The notes beneath the pieces are model-generated. The model saw only the letters and a list, made by a program, of their open reading frames with translations, was not told where the DNA came from and ran no database searches. From Ichthyophis bannanicus (taxonomy: Eukaryota; Chordata; Amphibia; Gymnophiona; Ichthyophiidae), in the NCBI GenBank assembly GCA_033557465.1, contig CM066032.1, positions 61,478,955 through 61,542,954 of the forward strand: DNA of 64,000 bases, given 5' to 3'. A program made the translations under genes and the position numbers. Of the stretch, positions 18,830 to 31,100 are shown piece by piece. Within the stretch, counting starts at the first letter, position 1. Every line of letters starts with the position of its first letter.

Positions 18830-21530
18830 TAAAAGGGGCAACATCTGGAAGGCAGTGCCTATAAATGCTTGTAGCATGGGAAATAAGATCCCAGATGTTG
18901 AGGCTTTAATTGGAGAGGCTGACTTGGATTTAGTGGCAGTAACAGAGACATGGTTCACAGACAACCATGACTGGGATGTAACTATACCAGGATATACTTT
19001 ATTCAGAAAGGAAAGGGTAGGAAGAAGGGGAGGAGGAGTGGCACTATATGTAAAAAATAGTATTATAGCTATGGGAGAGAGGAGGCGTTGTGGGTTAAAC
19101 TAGAAAGAGGGAAAGAGAAATCTATTTGCATTAGCACTGAAGAGGTGGACGGAGAGTTAACTGAAGATATAAGCAGCACTGCCAGGAAAGGGGAGATGCT
19201 ACTGATTGGGTATTTCAATATGCCGGATGCTGACTGGCACATCCCTGCTGCAGTATCATTTAGAAGTAAGAATTCTCTACAGGGAGAACTATTCAGGCAA
19301 CTGGTAATAGAACCCACATGTAAAGGGGACATACTGGACTTGGTGCTTACCAATGGTGAAAGTATTTCTGATGTTATAGTGGGAGATCATTTTGCATCCG
19401 GTGATCACCAGATGGTGTGGTTCAGTATTAGGACTAGGGCTGATAAAATCCATTCAAAAGCAAGAATCTTAGACTTTAGGAAAACTAACTTTGCCAAGAT
19501 AGGCCAATACCTCATGGAGTTATTAGTGGCATGGGAACAGCTGGGGGATGTAGAAAAACAGTGGGCAAAACTGAAAGGGGATATTTTAAGGGCAACCAAC
19601 CTTTTTGTTAAAATGGTATATGAAGGTAAAAGGAAAAGGAAACCACTATGGTTTTCGAAAGGAGTAGCTGAAAAGGTGAAGATAAAGAGTGAGTCCTTCA
19701 TGAAATACAAGAGATCACAGAGAGAGGAAGACAGAATCTATATTTGGAAAAACTTAGAGAAGCTAGCAAAGTCATCAGGAAAGCAAAGATTCAGAAAAAG
19801 GAGGAAATAGCCAATGGAATAAAATGGGGCGATAAGACATTTTTCAAATTTATTAGTGAGATGAGGAAGGGCAAAAGTGGTATTGTCAGACTCAAGGGTG
19901 ATGGGGAGGAATATGTAGAAGCTGATAAGATAAAGTGGAATTGCTTAACAAATATTTCTGTTCTGTGTTCACATATGAAGAACTAGGATCAGGACCTCAG
20001 AAAGCACCCACAAACAAAAACAGAAGCGAGGGGCATCTCGAACAGTTTTCAGAAGACTGTGTTCGTGAGAAGCTAGCTAAACTTAAAGTAGACAATGTGA
20101 TGGGATATACCCAAGAATACTGAGGGAACTTGGAAACGTTCTAACAGCTACACTGACCTTTTCAATGCCTCGGGGTCGAGAGTGGTGCCAAAGGACTGAA
20201 GAGAGGCACATGTGGTCCTTTTACACAAAAGCGGAAGTAAGGATGTGGTTGAAAACCACAGGCCGGTTAATTTAACCTCAGTGGGAGTTAAATTATTGGA
20301 AGCGCTGCTGAAAGAGAAACTAGTGAGGTTTCTGGTGTCCAACGGATTACTGGATCCGAGGCAGGTCTTGTCAGACAAATCTGATTGATTTCTTTGACTG
20401 GGAGACCAGGGAGTTGGACCGAGGGAGAACTCTAGATGTGGTATATTTATATTTTAGTAAAGCCTTTGACACCGTCCCACACAGGCAACTTATAAACAAA
20501 CTGAGCACCCTATGGATGGACCCTAAAGTTACTGCTTGGGTTAGAAACTGGTTGAGTGGGAGGTAGCAAAGGGTACAGGTAAATCGAGCTCACTCTGAGG
20601 AGAGGGAGGTTACCAGTGGTCTGCCCCAGGGATCTGCCCTTGGTCCGATTCTTCTTTTGTTAGTGATATTGCAGAAGGGCTGTCGAGTAAGGTTTGCCTC
20701 TTTGTGGATGATACTAATATCTGCATTAGAGTAGACACCCAAGAAGGTGTAGATAACATGAGGAGGGATCTAGCTAAGCTTGAAGAATGGTTGAGAATTT
20801 GGCAGCTGAGATTTAAAGTTAAAAAATGCAATGTCATGCATTTGGGCTGCAGCAATCCAAGGGAGCAATATAGTATAGAAGGTGAAGTACTTTTGTCCAC
20901 AAAAGAAGAATGGGGCCTGGGCGTGATTGTGTCTGATGATCTTAAAGTAGCTAAACAGGTAGAAAAGGTCACGGCGAAAGCTAAAAGAATGCTTGGGTGC
21001 ATAGGGAGAAGAATGGCTAGCAGAAGAAAGGAGGTGTTAGTGCCTCTGTATAGGTCTTTGATGCGACCTCATTTGGAGTATTGTGTGCAATTCTGGAGAC
21101 CGCACTTTCAAAAAGATATTAACAGGTTAGAGTCGGTACAGAGAGTGGCTACTAAAATGGTTAGTGGTCTTTGTTATAAAACATATGGGGATAGACTTAA
21201 GGATCTTAATATGTATACTGTAGAGGAAAGGTGGGATAGAGATGATATGATTGAGATGTATAAATACCTCCATAAATGCACAGGAGGAGATCCTCTTTTG
21301 ATTGAAAGCAAGCTCTGCTATGAGGGGATATAGGAGTAATATGCGGAAATATTTCTTTGTGGAAAGAGTGGTAGATGTGAGGAATAGTTTCTCAGTGGAA
21401 ACAGTAGAGATGACGACAATATCTGAATTCAAAAAAGCTTTGGACAAACACAGAGGATCGATCTCTAAAGGGAAAAATGGGACTGTTGTAGTGGCTGGTA
21501 TGGAAGGGCAGACTAGATAGAAACATGACA
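18830..21530 (+). pseudogene. CR1 ORF2, endonuclease plus reverse transcriptase, degraded
   Basis: Endonuclease: VTETWFTDNHDWDVTIPGY at ~18930-18990, GYFNMPDADW at ~19208-19238 (GDFN with Asp replaced by Tyr) and GDHQM for the usual SDH at ~19400. The linker FSKGVAEKVKIKSESFMKYK follows. RT: FSKAFDTVPHRQLINKL (~20451-20505), LPQGSALGPI (~20620-20650), LFVDDTNIC (~20700-20725, FADD with V), then KKCNVMHLGCSNP and [18 protein letters not shown] to ~21333. At least four frame breaks. Not active. Confidence 0.85.
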
Positions 21531-21574
21531 GCAGAAAAAGACCACACGGCCTATGATTTTATGTTTCTATATCT

Positions 21575-22870
21575 AAGTCATTTATAAATGTGTTAATAAG
21601 CAGCGGGCCCAGCATAGTTCCCTGGGGTATTCCACTATTCATCTTTCTCCATTGAGAAAATTGTCCATAGTAGACTGCTTCCTATCCCATGACTTTTTAA
21701 TTTCTGTAAGAGTCTCTCATGAGGGACCTTGTCAATGACTTTCTGAAAATCCAGATAGATAAAGGTGAGCTGGTTGATATAATCTATTTATTCACACCTT
21801 CAAAAAAATATAAGAGATTAATGAGACAAGACTTTCCTTGGTTAATCCATACTGGCTTCCTGCCATTAAGCCATGACTATCCACATGTTCGGCAATTTTG
21901 TTCTTTATAATGGCTTCTACCATTTAGCCTGGTACAGACGTCAAGCTCACTGTTCTGTAGTTTCCAGGATCACCCCTGGAACCCTCTTTAAAAAATTGGC
22001 ATTAGACAGGTTACTCTCCAGTCCTCGGGTACTACAGATGATTTCAAGGATCGCTACTAAAAGCAGGTCTCAATCTCATATTTCAATTCTTTCAGCACCC
22101 TGGGATGTATGCCGTCTGGTCCACCTGATTTGCTACACTTTAGTTTATCAAATAGCTATATTATATCTTCCCAATTTATCAAGATTTGTTTCAATTCCTC
22201 TGATCTATCACCTTTGAATATCATTTTTGACATGGGTAAGATTCCTATATCTTCTTCAGTAAAGACTGAAGCAAAGAATTCATTCAGTCTCTCAATTATG
22301 ACCTTGCCCTCTCTTAGTGCCCCTTTTACCCCTCTATCATCTAATGGTCCAACTGACTCTCTCACAGGTATTTTGGTATGAATGTACTTGAATAAGTTTT
22401 TATTATGCACTTGTGTTTTCATGGCAAACCTCTTTTGAAATTCTCTCTTTGCCTGCCTTATCAAGCCTTTAACTAGCTAGTATTTGTGTTTCCTGTCTCT
22501 TTTTTTCCCATTTTCTAAAGGATTTTCTCTGAGCTATAACAGCCTTTTTAACCTCACCTTTAAGCCATGCTGGCTGTTAGGCCTTCCTTCCACCTTTCTT
22601 AACAATTAATACTGGGATAACTGAAATCTCCCATTTTTACTGTGTTGTAAACTTTGCAAGCTTCTCTAATTTCTTTTAGCATTTCATTATCGGTCTGTTC
22701 ATTCTGGCGGTCGTACACCCCTACTGCCATTCCCTTCCCCTTTTTACATGGAATTTCTATCCATAAAGATTCTACGGTGTATTTTATTTCCTGCAAATCT
22801 TTTATCTTGTTTGACTTAATGTCCTCTTTAATATATAGCATCTATATATGCATCTTTAATATATAGCATC
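21575..22870 (-). mobile_element. CR1-like LINE fragment, minus strand
   Basis: Minus-strand translation gives, from 22841, an endonuclease piece (VESLWIEIPCKKGKGMAVGV). Then comes a connecting piece at 22464-22156 (AKREFQKRFAMKTQVHNKNL, LNEFFASVFTEEDIG), and towards 21700 an RT block whose antisense reads as a KAFDTVPH-like region. It is a different subfamily from the other CR1 copies. The 5' and 3' ends are missing. Confidence 0.7.
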
Positions 22871-23569
22871 TACCTATGTGATCTACCTCACCATTTTCTA
22901 CCCAACTCCTATCTCTCCACTCCAAATCATCCTCACCTCCCCTCCCTCTCACCGCAATCTGCAGTTTTCTCACCTCCTCCTTCCCACCTTCAATGGTGCT
23001 GCCCATTTGAAGTTGGCAGCCTCTCCTCTGGAGGAAAGTGATTGATCAATAGTACAGGTCTGCTACCCCTAGAATTGCATCCAAACAAACCCCCTCAACC
23101 ACCCCTCCGTCCACATGCTTTGGACCCCATCCTCCTCACTCTCATATTCATCCCTTCCAACAACTCCAAGCTCCATTCAAACCCCAGCTCCCATAACATA
23201 CCACTCATACCTCCTGGTTCTTCCTCACCCCTCAAACATCCATGTCAACTGCTATCAGCTGCACAGGCAGATCACAGTTCCATGAATGTGGCCATAACTC
23301 TTTTTTACAGTGAATTTCAGCAGTGTCTCTCATTCTTCAAAGATCAATCATTATTCTCCATAGGCTCATTGTACTTCTTGCCATCTCAGTGCCTCTGCAG
23401 ACGTCCCTTGCCTCATTCCACCTGCTGCTATTTCATCATCTGTAACCACTGCATTAACTGAGATTGGCCAGGTCTTTCAAGCAGGCCAATGCTTCATTTC
23501 TATTACAGGCATGCACAGTCCTATCTTCTCTGATAACCATCAAAACAAAGGGAAATTGCCATCACTAGG
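22871..23569. other. Pyrimidine-rich stretch, no recognised gene
   Basis: Plus strand is C/T-rich (CTCACCTCCCCTCCCTCTCA). Frames of 100-140 codons exist, but they are low-complexity Pro/Ser/Leu and show no family resemblance. Confidence 0.3.
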
Positions 23570-24460
23570 GGAATCATCCCTCTTGCAGCTTTCTTGTAAT
23601 ATCTCTTACTTCTTTGAAAAGTTTGATTTTATGCTTTTCCCCCAGTCTCTGTGCCCTGGTCACAACTTTTTCCTTTAGGGCATAACTGTGGAAACATACC
23701 ACATCATCCCTGGGGAGGTTTGAGCGCGAGGGTGCCAAGGCTCTGTGTGCAAGTTCCAATAGCACTTTAGGATGCTCAGCTTTCTCCACTCTTCAAGCAG
23801 ATGATTTCTGATTTTCTCCACTACTGCCCCACAGTCCAAGTACGCAACTTCCTCGGATATGCCCTGAAACTGCAAATTATTTCAGCGGCTTCGGTTTTCT
23901 AAGCCCCCTACAGCTTTTCAGCCACATCCACATTTGCTTGCTCTAAGGCCACCATTTGCTTCTTCATCTCAACCACACACTCTCCTTGTTCCTCCACATG
24001 GGTTTCCATGCTCTTCACTCACTTCTCAAGGTCTGCCATCTCACCTCGAAGTTCAGAGGTCAGTGCTGCTATATTGCTTTGGGTCGAGACCATCTCAGCA
24101 TTGCGCTCCCTGAACCATCTACAGAACTCAGCTGGTAAGAGCTGGCCTTCCTCCTCAGTCCGTGCTACTATTTCTCTGCTGCAACTCACTGTCCCTTCTA
24201 TGTCACTGTAGCTCCGTGGCTGCCATCTTTCCCTGCTCTCTCTTTGGGGCCAGAGTTCACTTATACACAAACTTTTGCAGGTCCACTGCATGCTTTTTTG
24301 TTGCCTTCAGCCTTGCTCCACTTTGGGGTTCTCGGGTGTTTTTTTTTTTTTTGCTTAAAATGTGGAGATGGGATGCAAGGAGAATTTTGTTGCCGTTTCA
24401 CTCTGGGAATAGCAGAGCCTCCAACTTACACTGCCCATTTCTCCTAATGACATCATTTCC
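23570..24460 (-). pseudogene. L1-type ORF1 protein fragment
   Basis: Minus-strand pieces at 24291-24019 (coiled-coil-like, IAALTSELRGEMADLEK), 23875 onward (LQFQGISEEV, equivalent to the L1 ORF1 NNLR..GI.E entry to its RRM) and 23789-23574 (LLELAHRALAPSRS, the conserved ERAHRAL motif of L1 ORF1). ORF1 is an RNA-binding trimeric chaperone in L1 RNPs. Frameshifted and 3'-truncated; no ORF2 is attached. Confidence 0.65.
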
Positions 24461-24639
24461 ACCCCAATATATGTGTTTTTCAAAAGGATCCATGTTTACA
24501 ACAACCTTTGGTAAAATACTGGGAACACTGAACGCCCTGGCCTGGACATCCCAATTCTTAACTCAATGTCCTATGAGGTTTCATTTTATCCAGGCTTTTA
24601 ACTTACTGTGCACCCTAAAGTGACTTGTTTAGGAACTGG

Positions 24640-25075
24640 ATGAGTGGGATGCGACAAATGGCAGTCAGTGGTTTCAACCATGAAGCATATGGGAAGGGCT
24701 TAAGCATCTAAGTATATATACTTTGGAGGAAAGGCAATACAGGGGAGATACAACTGAGATATTTAGACATCTCCAAGGTATAAATACACAGGGGGTAGGC
24801 TTCCTTCAAGTAAAAGGAAACTGTGTACCTAGAGGATATATAAGATGAGCGGGGAGATAGATTCAGACTCAGAAGTAATATAAGGAAGCATTATTTACAG
24901 AATGGGTAGAGGATACATGGAAGAGTCTCCCAGTGGAGGTGAGAGAGACAAGGACAATATCTGAATTCAAGAAAGCATGGGACATGCACAGAGGATCTCT
25001 GAGAGAGAAAAAGGAACTTCTGAGCTTAGTGGTTGGTATGGATGGATAGACTACTATCATTTTTCTCGGTTTCTG
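24640..25075 (+). mobile_element. CR1 LINE 3' end fragment
   Basis: Contains the C-terminal antisense-free CR1 phrases in plus orientation: TATATACTTTGGAGGAAAGG (the YTLEERR block at 24716), GGAAGCATTATTTACAGAAT and GTCTCCCAGTGGAGGTGAGA. It ends GGTATGGATGGATAGACTAC. Same layout as 21190-21530. 5'-truncated. Confidence 0.7.
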
Positions 25076-25336
25076 TGAAGGTGGGGCAGTATGAAGATTT
25101 TTTCCAAGTGTGATCAAGCAATCAGGGCCTGGACCTGTGGCCTCTCCCTGCTGATCAGAACCTCTCTTATAGATTTTACAAATTCTTTGTGTACACTCTT
25201 GAGGTTTACAGGCCAACACACCAAACCCAGCAGGATCCAGGTTACAAATATGTTCTTTATGGTTACCAGAAAATCAAAGCAGGATGGCACTCTTATCACT
25301 GACATAACACACCGTGTCTCTTTTGCCCATACTTAC

Positions 25337-25489
25337 TTTCCATCCAGGAAATCCATCAGAGGTCTAAGAACATTGTCTGCATCTTGTGCTACTGTATTTC
25401 TGGCACTGGCTGGGACATTTCCTGTTCCTCTGACATGACTCAGTATATCTGACATCTGCTTGACACATTCATCAATACGAGCCTGAAAG
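25337..25489 (-). CDS. UNC13: UNC13 (Munc13) family coding exon, MUN domain
   Basis: UNC13 proteins prime synaptic vesicles by opening syntaxin through the MUN domain. The minus strand gives a 153-nt exon with acceptor TTTCTAG before 25489 and donor GTAAGT after 25337. Its frame reads [16 protein letters not shown], then [11 protein letters not shown] and [19 protein letters not shown] recognise this as the MUN-domain stretch conserved in UNC13A/B/C. Phase fits exon 45887-45975: that exon leaves two bases (AG), and the first base here (C) completes a Ser codon, giving the family's VFGNSFQ join. The exon leaves AA for a following Asn codon, as expected for the family's DGN. No stop, frameshift or TE sequence is inside. 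Which paralogue it is I cannot decide. Confidence 0.88.
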
Positions 25490-26622
25490 CTAGAAAGTGG
25501 AAAAGAAAATCATTAGTTATTTGAATACTTCTAATATAAATTGTAAGAGAATACAGATAGAAATAGTAGACCATAATTAACCTGAATTTTATTTAAGAGA
25601 CGACTGAATTTGACAAAATCCTGATTTCTGTAAGGAGCCAGCATAGGTGGTATCCTTTCACGACATTTCACTTGTTTTCTTTTTTCAGTCTCACAGAAGC
25701 TTGATAACCTTAAATTACTACTTTATAAGATGAAATGTAACAATAATGTTTTGCACATTTATAAACTTTCTCCTTGGTCTTAATTTGATAAGCCACTCAA
25801 TCTTCATTAAAGTCTGTAAAAAATTACTTGCGCTCTAGGTAAAGAGCTACAGAATTATGGGAATCATTTTATTTCTCAGATAATGTCATTTCCTTGAGTT
25901 CTGAAAGACCAGCCCAAACAAGTGGGTTGTGTCTCCCCTACCAACAAATGTGCAAACACAGACACATTCCAGAGGCTTCTCTTGTCCACATCCTGCCATT
26001 AACAGCCAGAACCCTAGGGGCATATTTCAGTATTCACATCCAAGCACAAGGTCAAGAATCCCTGACTGCATACAACCTCAGTGAAGATAACAAGGCTCAA
26101 TAGAACAAGAATCATAACTATGTACAGGATCAGCTTCAGACAGGAGGCATGTCAAAAGGGGTATGAGCCCACAGGAGCCAATCACAGAGAATACAGCAGA
26201 CCAAAATAGTTTCCAGAGGCAGGTCCTGGACTGGTCTAACAGGACTCAAGGAAAGGACATTATCTTGTAAGTAAAATGTCGACATCCATATCGTCCTGCC
26301 AGACCAGTGCAGACAAGTGGAATATACCAAAGCTACAACTCCAATGAGCAGGAAGACGACACGGCAGCTTTTAAAACCTCTGAGCCAAAGGCCATGTCTG
26401 TCCAAACATGGACATCCAAGCAGTGCCCCCCACACTGCCACTCGACAAATATCTGAGGGGGCGACTGAGCTGCACTCCACCCACAAGGTTGCCTATGGTT
26501 GAATGAAATGCGCACACAAACCCTCTGATACCAGCCAGTTCCGCAAGAGATACGCTGAAGCAATGGCTTCCTGGATCCAGCACCCAGGGTGGACTTGGTT
26601 GCCACTTCACCTTTATACCACT
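25490..26622. other. UNC13 intron; weak unclassified repeat in its second half
   Basis: 25490-25880 is AT-rich intron without recognised elements. 25890-26600 shows internal similarity: AGACCAGCCCAAACAAGTGG (25908) resembles AGACCAGTGCAGACAAGTGG (26301), and CAGGTCCTGGACTGGTCTAA (26220) is partly inverse to such blocks. This may be a decayed DIRS-like or LTR element. No protein family is recognised. Confidence 0.35.
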
Positions 26623-26705
26623 GGAGTGGAGGAGTAGCCTAATGGTTAGAGCACTGTCTTGGGAACCAAGAGACCAGGGTTTGATTCCCACTAACTGTAA
26701 GCAGA
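26623..26705 (+). repeat. tRNA-derived SINE head
   Basis: CACTGGAGTGGAGGAGTAGC, A-box-like AGCCTAATGGTTAGAG and B-box-like GGGTTTGATTCCC at about 26678-26690. It stops after the B box and lacks the family body and tail. What follows (26706-27010) I do not recognise. Confidence 0.75.
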
Positions 26706-27316
26706 GGTCCCTCACAGTTTCAAAAGGCTGAAACAGTACAGGACAACCAGCCTTTTGAAACTGTTCAAGCAAAACTCGCGTCGACATTGACATGTATTTT
26801 GTGACATTTCCAGCATGACGGAATGTGTTCATCTTGACTGAGGGGCCTTTACTTACAGCTAAGTGTTTGATTTCTTTTAAATGCATTTAAAAAAGTAAAA
26901 TACATTATTGCCTACGATGGACATTGAGGGAGATCAAGCGGAGACAGCTTTGCTATAGGCGTTTGGTTCGTCTTAGTGTAATCCCGCTCCCCTTGTCTGA
27001 GGCATCCTTTACACATAGTAAATGACGGCAGATAAAGGCCAGTATGGTCCATCTAGTCTGCCCAGTAAGATGGCAAGAGTAGGTGCACCTGCCACTCTGT
27101 GCAGGCCACCCCTCCCCATGTCTATGTTTTAGGGGTGAACCCACCGCTCCGTGTAGGACACCCCTGTATGTTGAGAGATTAGTTAAAGTTTATTTTGATT
27201 TTATCCTGTTGCTGTAAAGGGATCCACTGTGTCTGTCCCATGCCATTTTGAATTCTGTCACTGTATTTGCCCCCAACACTTCCATCGGGAGGGCATTCCA
27301 AGCATCCACCACCCTT

Positions 27317-28045
27317 TTTATTTATTTATTTAACTGTATTTATATCCCGCTTTTCACCGGGTCAAAGCGGTGTAACACATAACAGGGGGGGGGGGGGGGA
27401 ATCAATGGTTATAGGGTGGGGCCATCACCATGGGGCAACATTAATGATTTGGGATGGACATAGACATGTACAATCCTACAGTTTCTAATCATGGGTGGTG
27501 GTGTTTCTGTTCAGAGATGTTCACGGAATAGGACCGTTTTCAGCTATTTTTTGAAGATGTGAGATCACCATTGTTTCTGATGTGGTTCGGCAGAGAGTTC
27601 CAGAGGGATGGAGCATAAAGTTTGAAGGCTCTGTTGCAGGTCCGTTGTGTGGACTTGGTTCTTTTGTGGGGGACGGTGATGGAGTTATTGGAGGATTGTC
27701 TGGCTGTTATGCCGTGGATCGGGCGAGGCAGTAAGGTGTGAAGCGGGGTGTTCTGTGTTTGGTGGATGGTTTTGTGGGTGAGTAGGATGGCTTTGTACTT
27801 GATTCTTGCTTCGATGGGAAGAATGTGTAGGTCTCTTAGGATTTTAGTGATGTGGTCCCGTTTTTTCGCATTCTGAATAATCCTTGCCGTAGTATTTAAG
27901 GCAGTTCGGAGGGGGTTGGTTTGTGTGGCGGGTAGTCCATGGTAGATTATGTTACAGAAGTCCAGATGTGGGAGTGTCACAGCCTGCATTACTGTCCTGA
28001 AGTCCTGAGGTTCGAGGAGGGGTCGGAGACGTTGTACAGTTGTAC
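27317..28045 (-). mobile_element. L2 LINE 3' fragment nested in the CR1
   Basis: The plus strand starts with the (TTTA)n tail and ATATCCCGCTTTTCACCGGG. The minus-strand frame 28030-27540 encodes the C-terminal L2 region (LLEPQDFRTVMQAVTLPHLD, YAPSLWNSLPNHIR). The CR1 sequence ACCCTT flanks it on both sides (27311-27316 and 28046-28051). Ignoring the insert restores the CR1 order seen at 59150-59180. 5'-truncated. Confidence 0.85.
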
Positions 28046-28199
28046 ACCCTTTCAGTGAAAAAGTATTTCCTGACATTGCCTTTCAATTTACCCCCTTGCA
28101 GCTTCATGTTATGCCCTCTAGTTTTACAGCTTCCCTTTCTTTGGAAGAGGGTTGTTTGTTCATTATTTCTCTTTAAGCATTTAAAGGTCTGAATCCTAT

Positions 28200-31100
28200 C
28201 TCCCCTGTCCCTCCTCTCCTCCAGAGTGTACATATTTAGGTCTTCAAGTCTCTTCTCATAAGGCTTCTGACGCAGGCTCCAAATCATTTTGGTTGCCTTC
28301 CTTTGAACAGTTTCCAGTCTTTTTATATCCTTTGCAGGATATAGTCTCCAAAACTGAATACAGTATTACAAGTGAGGCCTCACCAGTGACTTATACAGTG
28401 GCATTAGTACCTCTTCCTTTCTGCTGGTAATTCCTCTTTGTATGCAACCCAACATCCTCCTAGCTTTACCATTGCCTTGTTGCACTGTTTTGCCACCTTG
28501 AGATCTGCAGAAATAATCACACCAAGGTCCTTCTTCTGGTCCGTGCACACCAACCTCTCATCCCCTATCGCGTACATTTCCCCTGGATTTCTGCTTCCCA
28601 AGTGCATGACACTGTACTTCTTCGCATTAAATCTTAACTGCCAAGCATTAGACCATTCTTCCAGCTTTTGTAGATCTTTCCTCATGTTATCCACTCCCTC
28701 AGGGGAGTCCACTCTGTTGCAAATTTTCGTGTCATCTGCAAAAAGACAGACTTTTCCATGCAGTCCTTCAGCAATATCACTCACAAATACATTGAACAGT
28801 GCCGGGCCCAGGAACGAACCCTGGGACACCCCGCTAATCACCCTCCTTTCATCCGAGGGAGCTCCATTTATCATCACCTTCTGTTGTCTGTCAGTCAACT
28901 AATTTCTGATCCAGTTCACCACCTTGGGACCCATCCCCAAACTACTGAGTTTATTGATAAGCCTCCTATGAGGAACAGTATCAAAGGCTTTGCTGAAATC
29001 CAGGTAGATGCAATTCATCCCATGCCCCTGATCTAGTTCTCTGGTCACCCAGTCAAAGAACTCAATCAGATTGGTTTGGCAAGATCGTCCTTTGGTAAAA
29101 CCATGTTGCCTCAGATCACGCAACCTGTTGGTTTTGAGAAAGTCCACTATTCCCTCTTTCAGAAGCGCCTCCATTACTTTTCCCGCCACTGAGGTAAGGC
29201 TAATGGGCCTGTAGTTTGTCACCTCTTCCCTGTCACCCCTTTTGTGAAGAGGTACCACATCCGCCCTTCTCCAGTCCTAAGGAACTACTCCTGTTTCCAA
29301 GGATCTGTTGAAAACATCCTTTAACGGCCCTGCAAGAACCTCTCTGAGCTCTTTCAGTATCCTGGGATGTATCCCATCCGGTCCCATAGCCTTGTTCACT
29401 TTCAGTGTTGCAAGTTGTTCTAACACATCATCTTCAGTGAATGGAGTATCTATTCCATTTCCATTTTTATATTTGGGAGTCACAGATGGTCCTTCTCCAG
29501 GATTTTCTTTAGTAAAAACAGAGCAGAAGTATTTGTTTAGCAATTTTGCTTTTTCAATGTCACTTTCCACAAATCCGTTCCCAGCACTTCTGAGTCCTGC
29601 AATTCCATCTCTGATTTTCCTCCTCTCCCAAATATACCTGAAGAAAATTTTGTTGCCACACTTCACATCTTTAGCCATCTTTTTCTCTGCCATTGATTTT
29701 GCTTTCCTTATTTCTCTTGTTGTCTCTTAGTTTGATTCTGTATTCTGTGTTCTTCTGTTTGCAAGCTTTTGAATTTTGAGAAAGCTGTGTTTTTTGCCTT
29801 TATTTGAGCAGCCACGTCTTTGGAGAACCAAATAGGTTTCCTTCTCCTCTTGTTTTTATTTACTTTCCTTACATATTTATCTGTTGCCCCTTTTATTGCC
29901 ACCTTTAGTTTAGCCCATTGCAATTCCACTTCCCTTATCCCCTCCCACCCTGCCAACTCCTCCTTCGGGTACTTGGCCATTTTACTGAAGTCAGTGTTTT
30001 TGAAGTTTAGGACTTTGAGCTTGCTATGATTGGAATGCACCTTGGCTTTTATCTCAAACTACACCGTGTGATGATTGCTGCTGCTCACAGGGGCACCCAC
30101 CCAGACATTTGACATGCTCTCACCATTGGTGAGCACTAAATCCAGCTTTGAGCTTTCCCTGGTTGGTTCCATCACCATTTGTTTAAGTGACGCATCTTGG
30201 AAAGCATCCACAATTGTTTTGCTTCTTTCCAGATTCGCAGAAGGAGTAATCCAAGCCACATCGGGTAGATTAAAGTCACCCTTTGAGGCTATCTTGGCAA
30301 TATCTATAACCAATTCATTATCTATTTCTTCGGTTTGAGGCAGAGATCTGTAGACTACAACAGTATGGATGACAATGCCATCTCCTCTTTCCAACACAAT
30401 CCAGAGTGCTTCTTCTTTTCCCCATGCACCCTGCATTTCAGTAGCTTTAATATTGCTTTTGACATACAAAGCTTACTCCTCCTCCTTTTCTACTTTCTCT
30501 GTCTCTTCTCAATAGATTATAAACAGCTATGGCTATATCCCATTCATGCGATTGATTAATTAATTAATTAATTAATTTTATTTATTTTTCTTTCTTATAT
30601 ACCGCGCTATTATAATCAGTGCGGTTTACATTTGAACAGAACAACCAAGAATGTAACAAGTTACATCGAGTTTTTTACATAGAACAGGGAATGTAAAACA
30701 TGGAGAAAAACAACAAGGGAAAGAACTATGTACAAATTATATACACATTATATAACTAGGGGTACTCTTACGGACAAATAGATAAATCTTTGCCTGGATG
30801 CTTGGCTGGTGGGTCAAGGAGTCGGGTATCTAGATGAGGGTGATCTAAGGGATGGGCTAGTAAGGACTGTGAGGGGGTGGCAGTGTGAGCTTCTTGAGTG
30901 GTGTTAGGGTAATATTGTAAGAATAGGTGGTGTTTGAGGGCTTTTCGGAATAGCGCCAAGTTTGAGATGGCCTGGATTTCAGCAGGGAGGGCATTCCATG
31001 CCATAGGTGCGAAAACGGAGAAGGCTCTACTTGCTGTTGTTTTCTTACGTTTTATCAGCAGTTTTGGGACGTCGAGTTTATTCAACGAAGTAGATCTCCT

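Larger units (their letters stand above)
17864..21566 (+). mobile_element. CR1 LINE, plus strand, both ORFs recognisable but degraded
   Basis: ORF1 remains at ~17930-18760 and ORF2 at ~18830-21530, followed by a CR1 3' end (GGCAGACTAGATAGAAACAT, ~21510). DIRS element 1 abuts its 5' side, so the CR1 was probably the DIRS target. Frameshifts occur in both ORFs. Confidence 0.85.

Noticed and set aside
22871..23569. ORF of 139 codons at 23042-23461
   Set aside because: Low-complexity Pro/Ser/Leu peptide from pyrimidine-rich DNA; no domain, no splice context.
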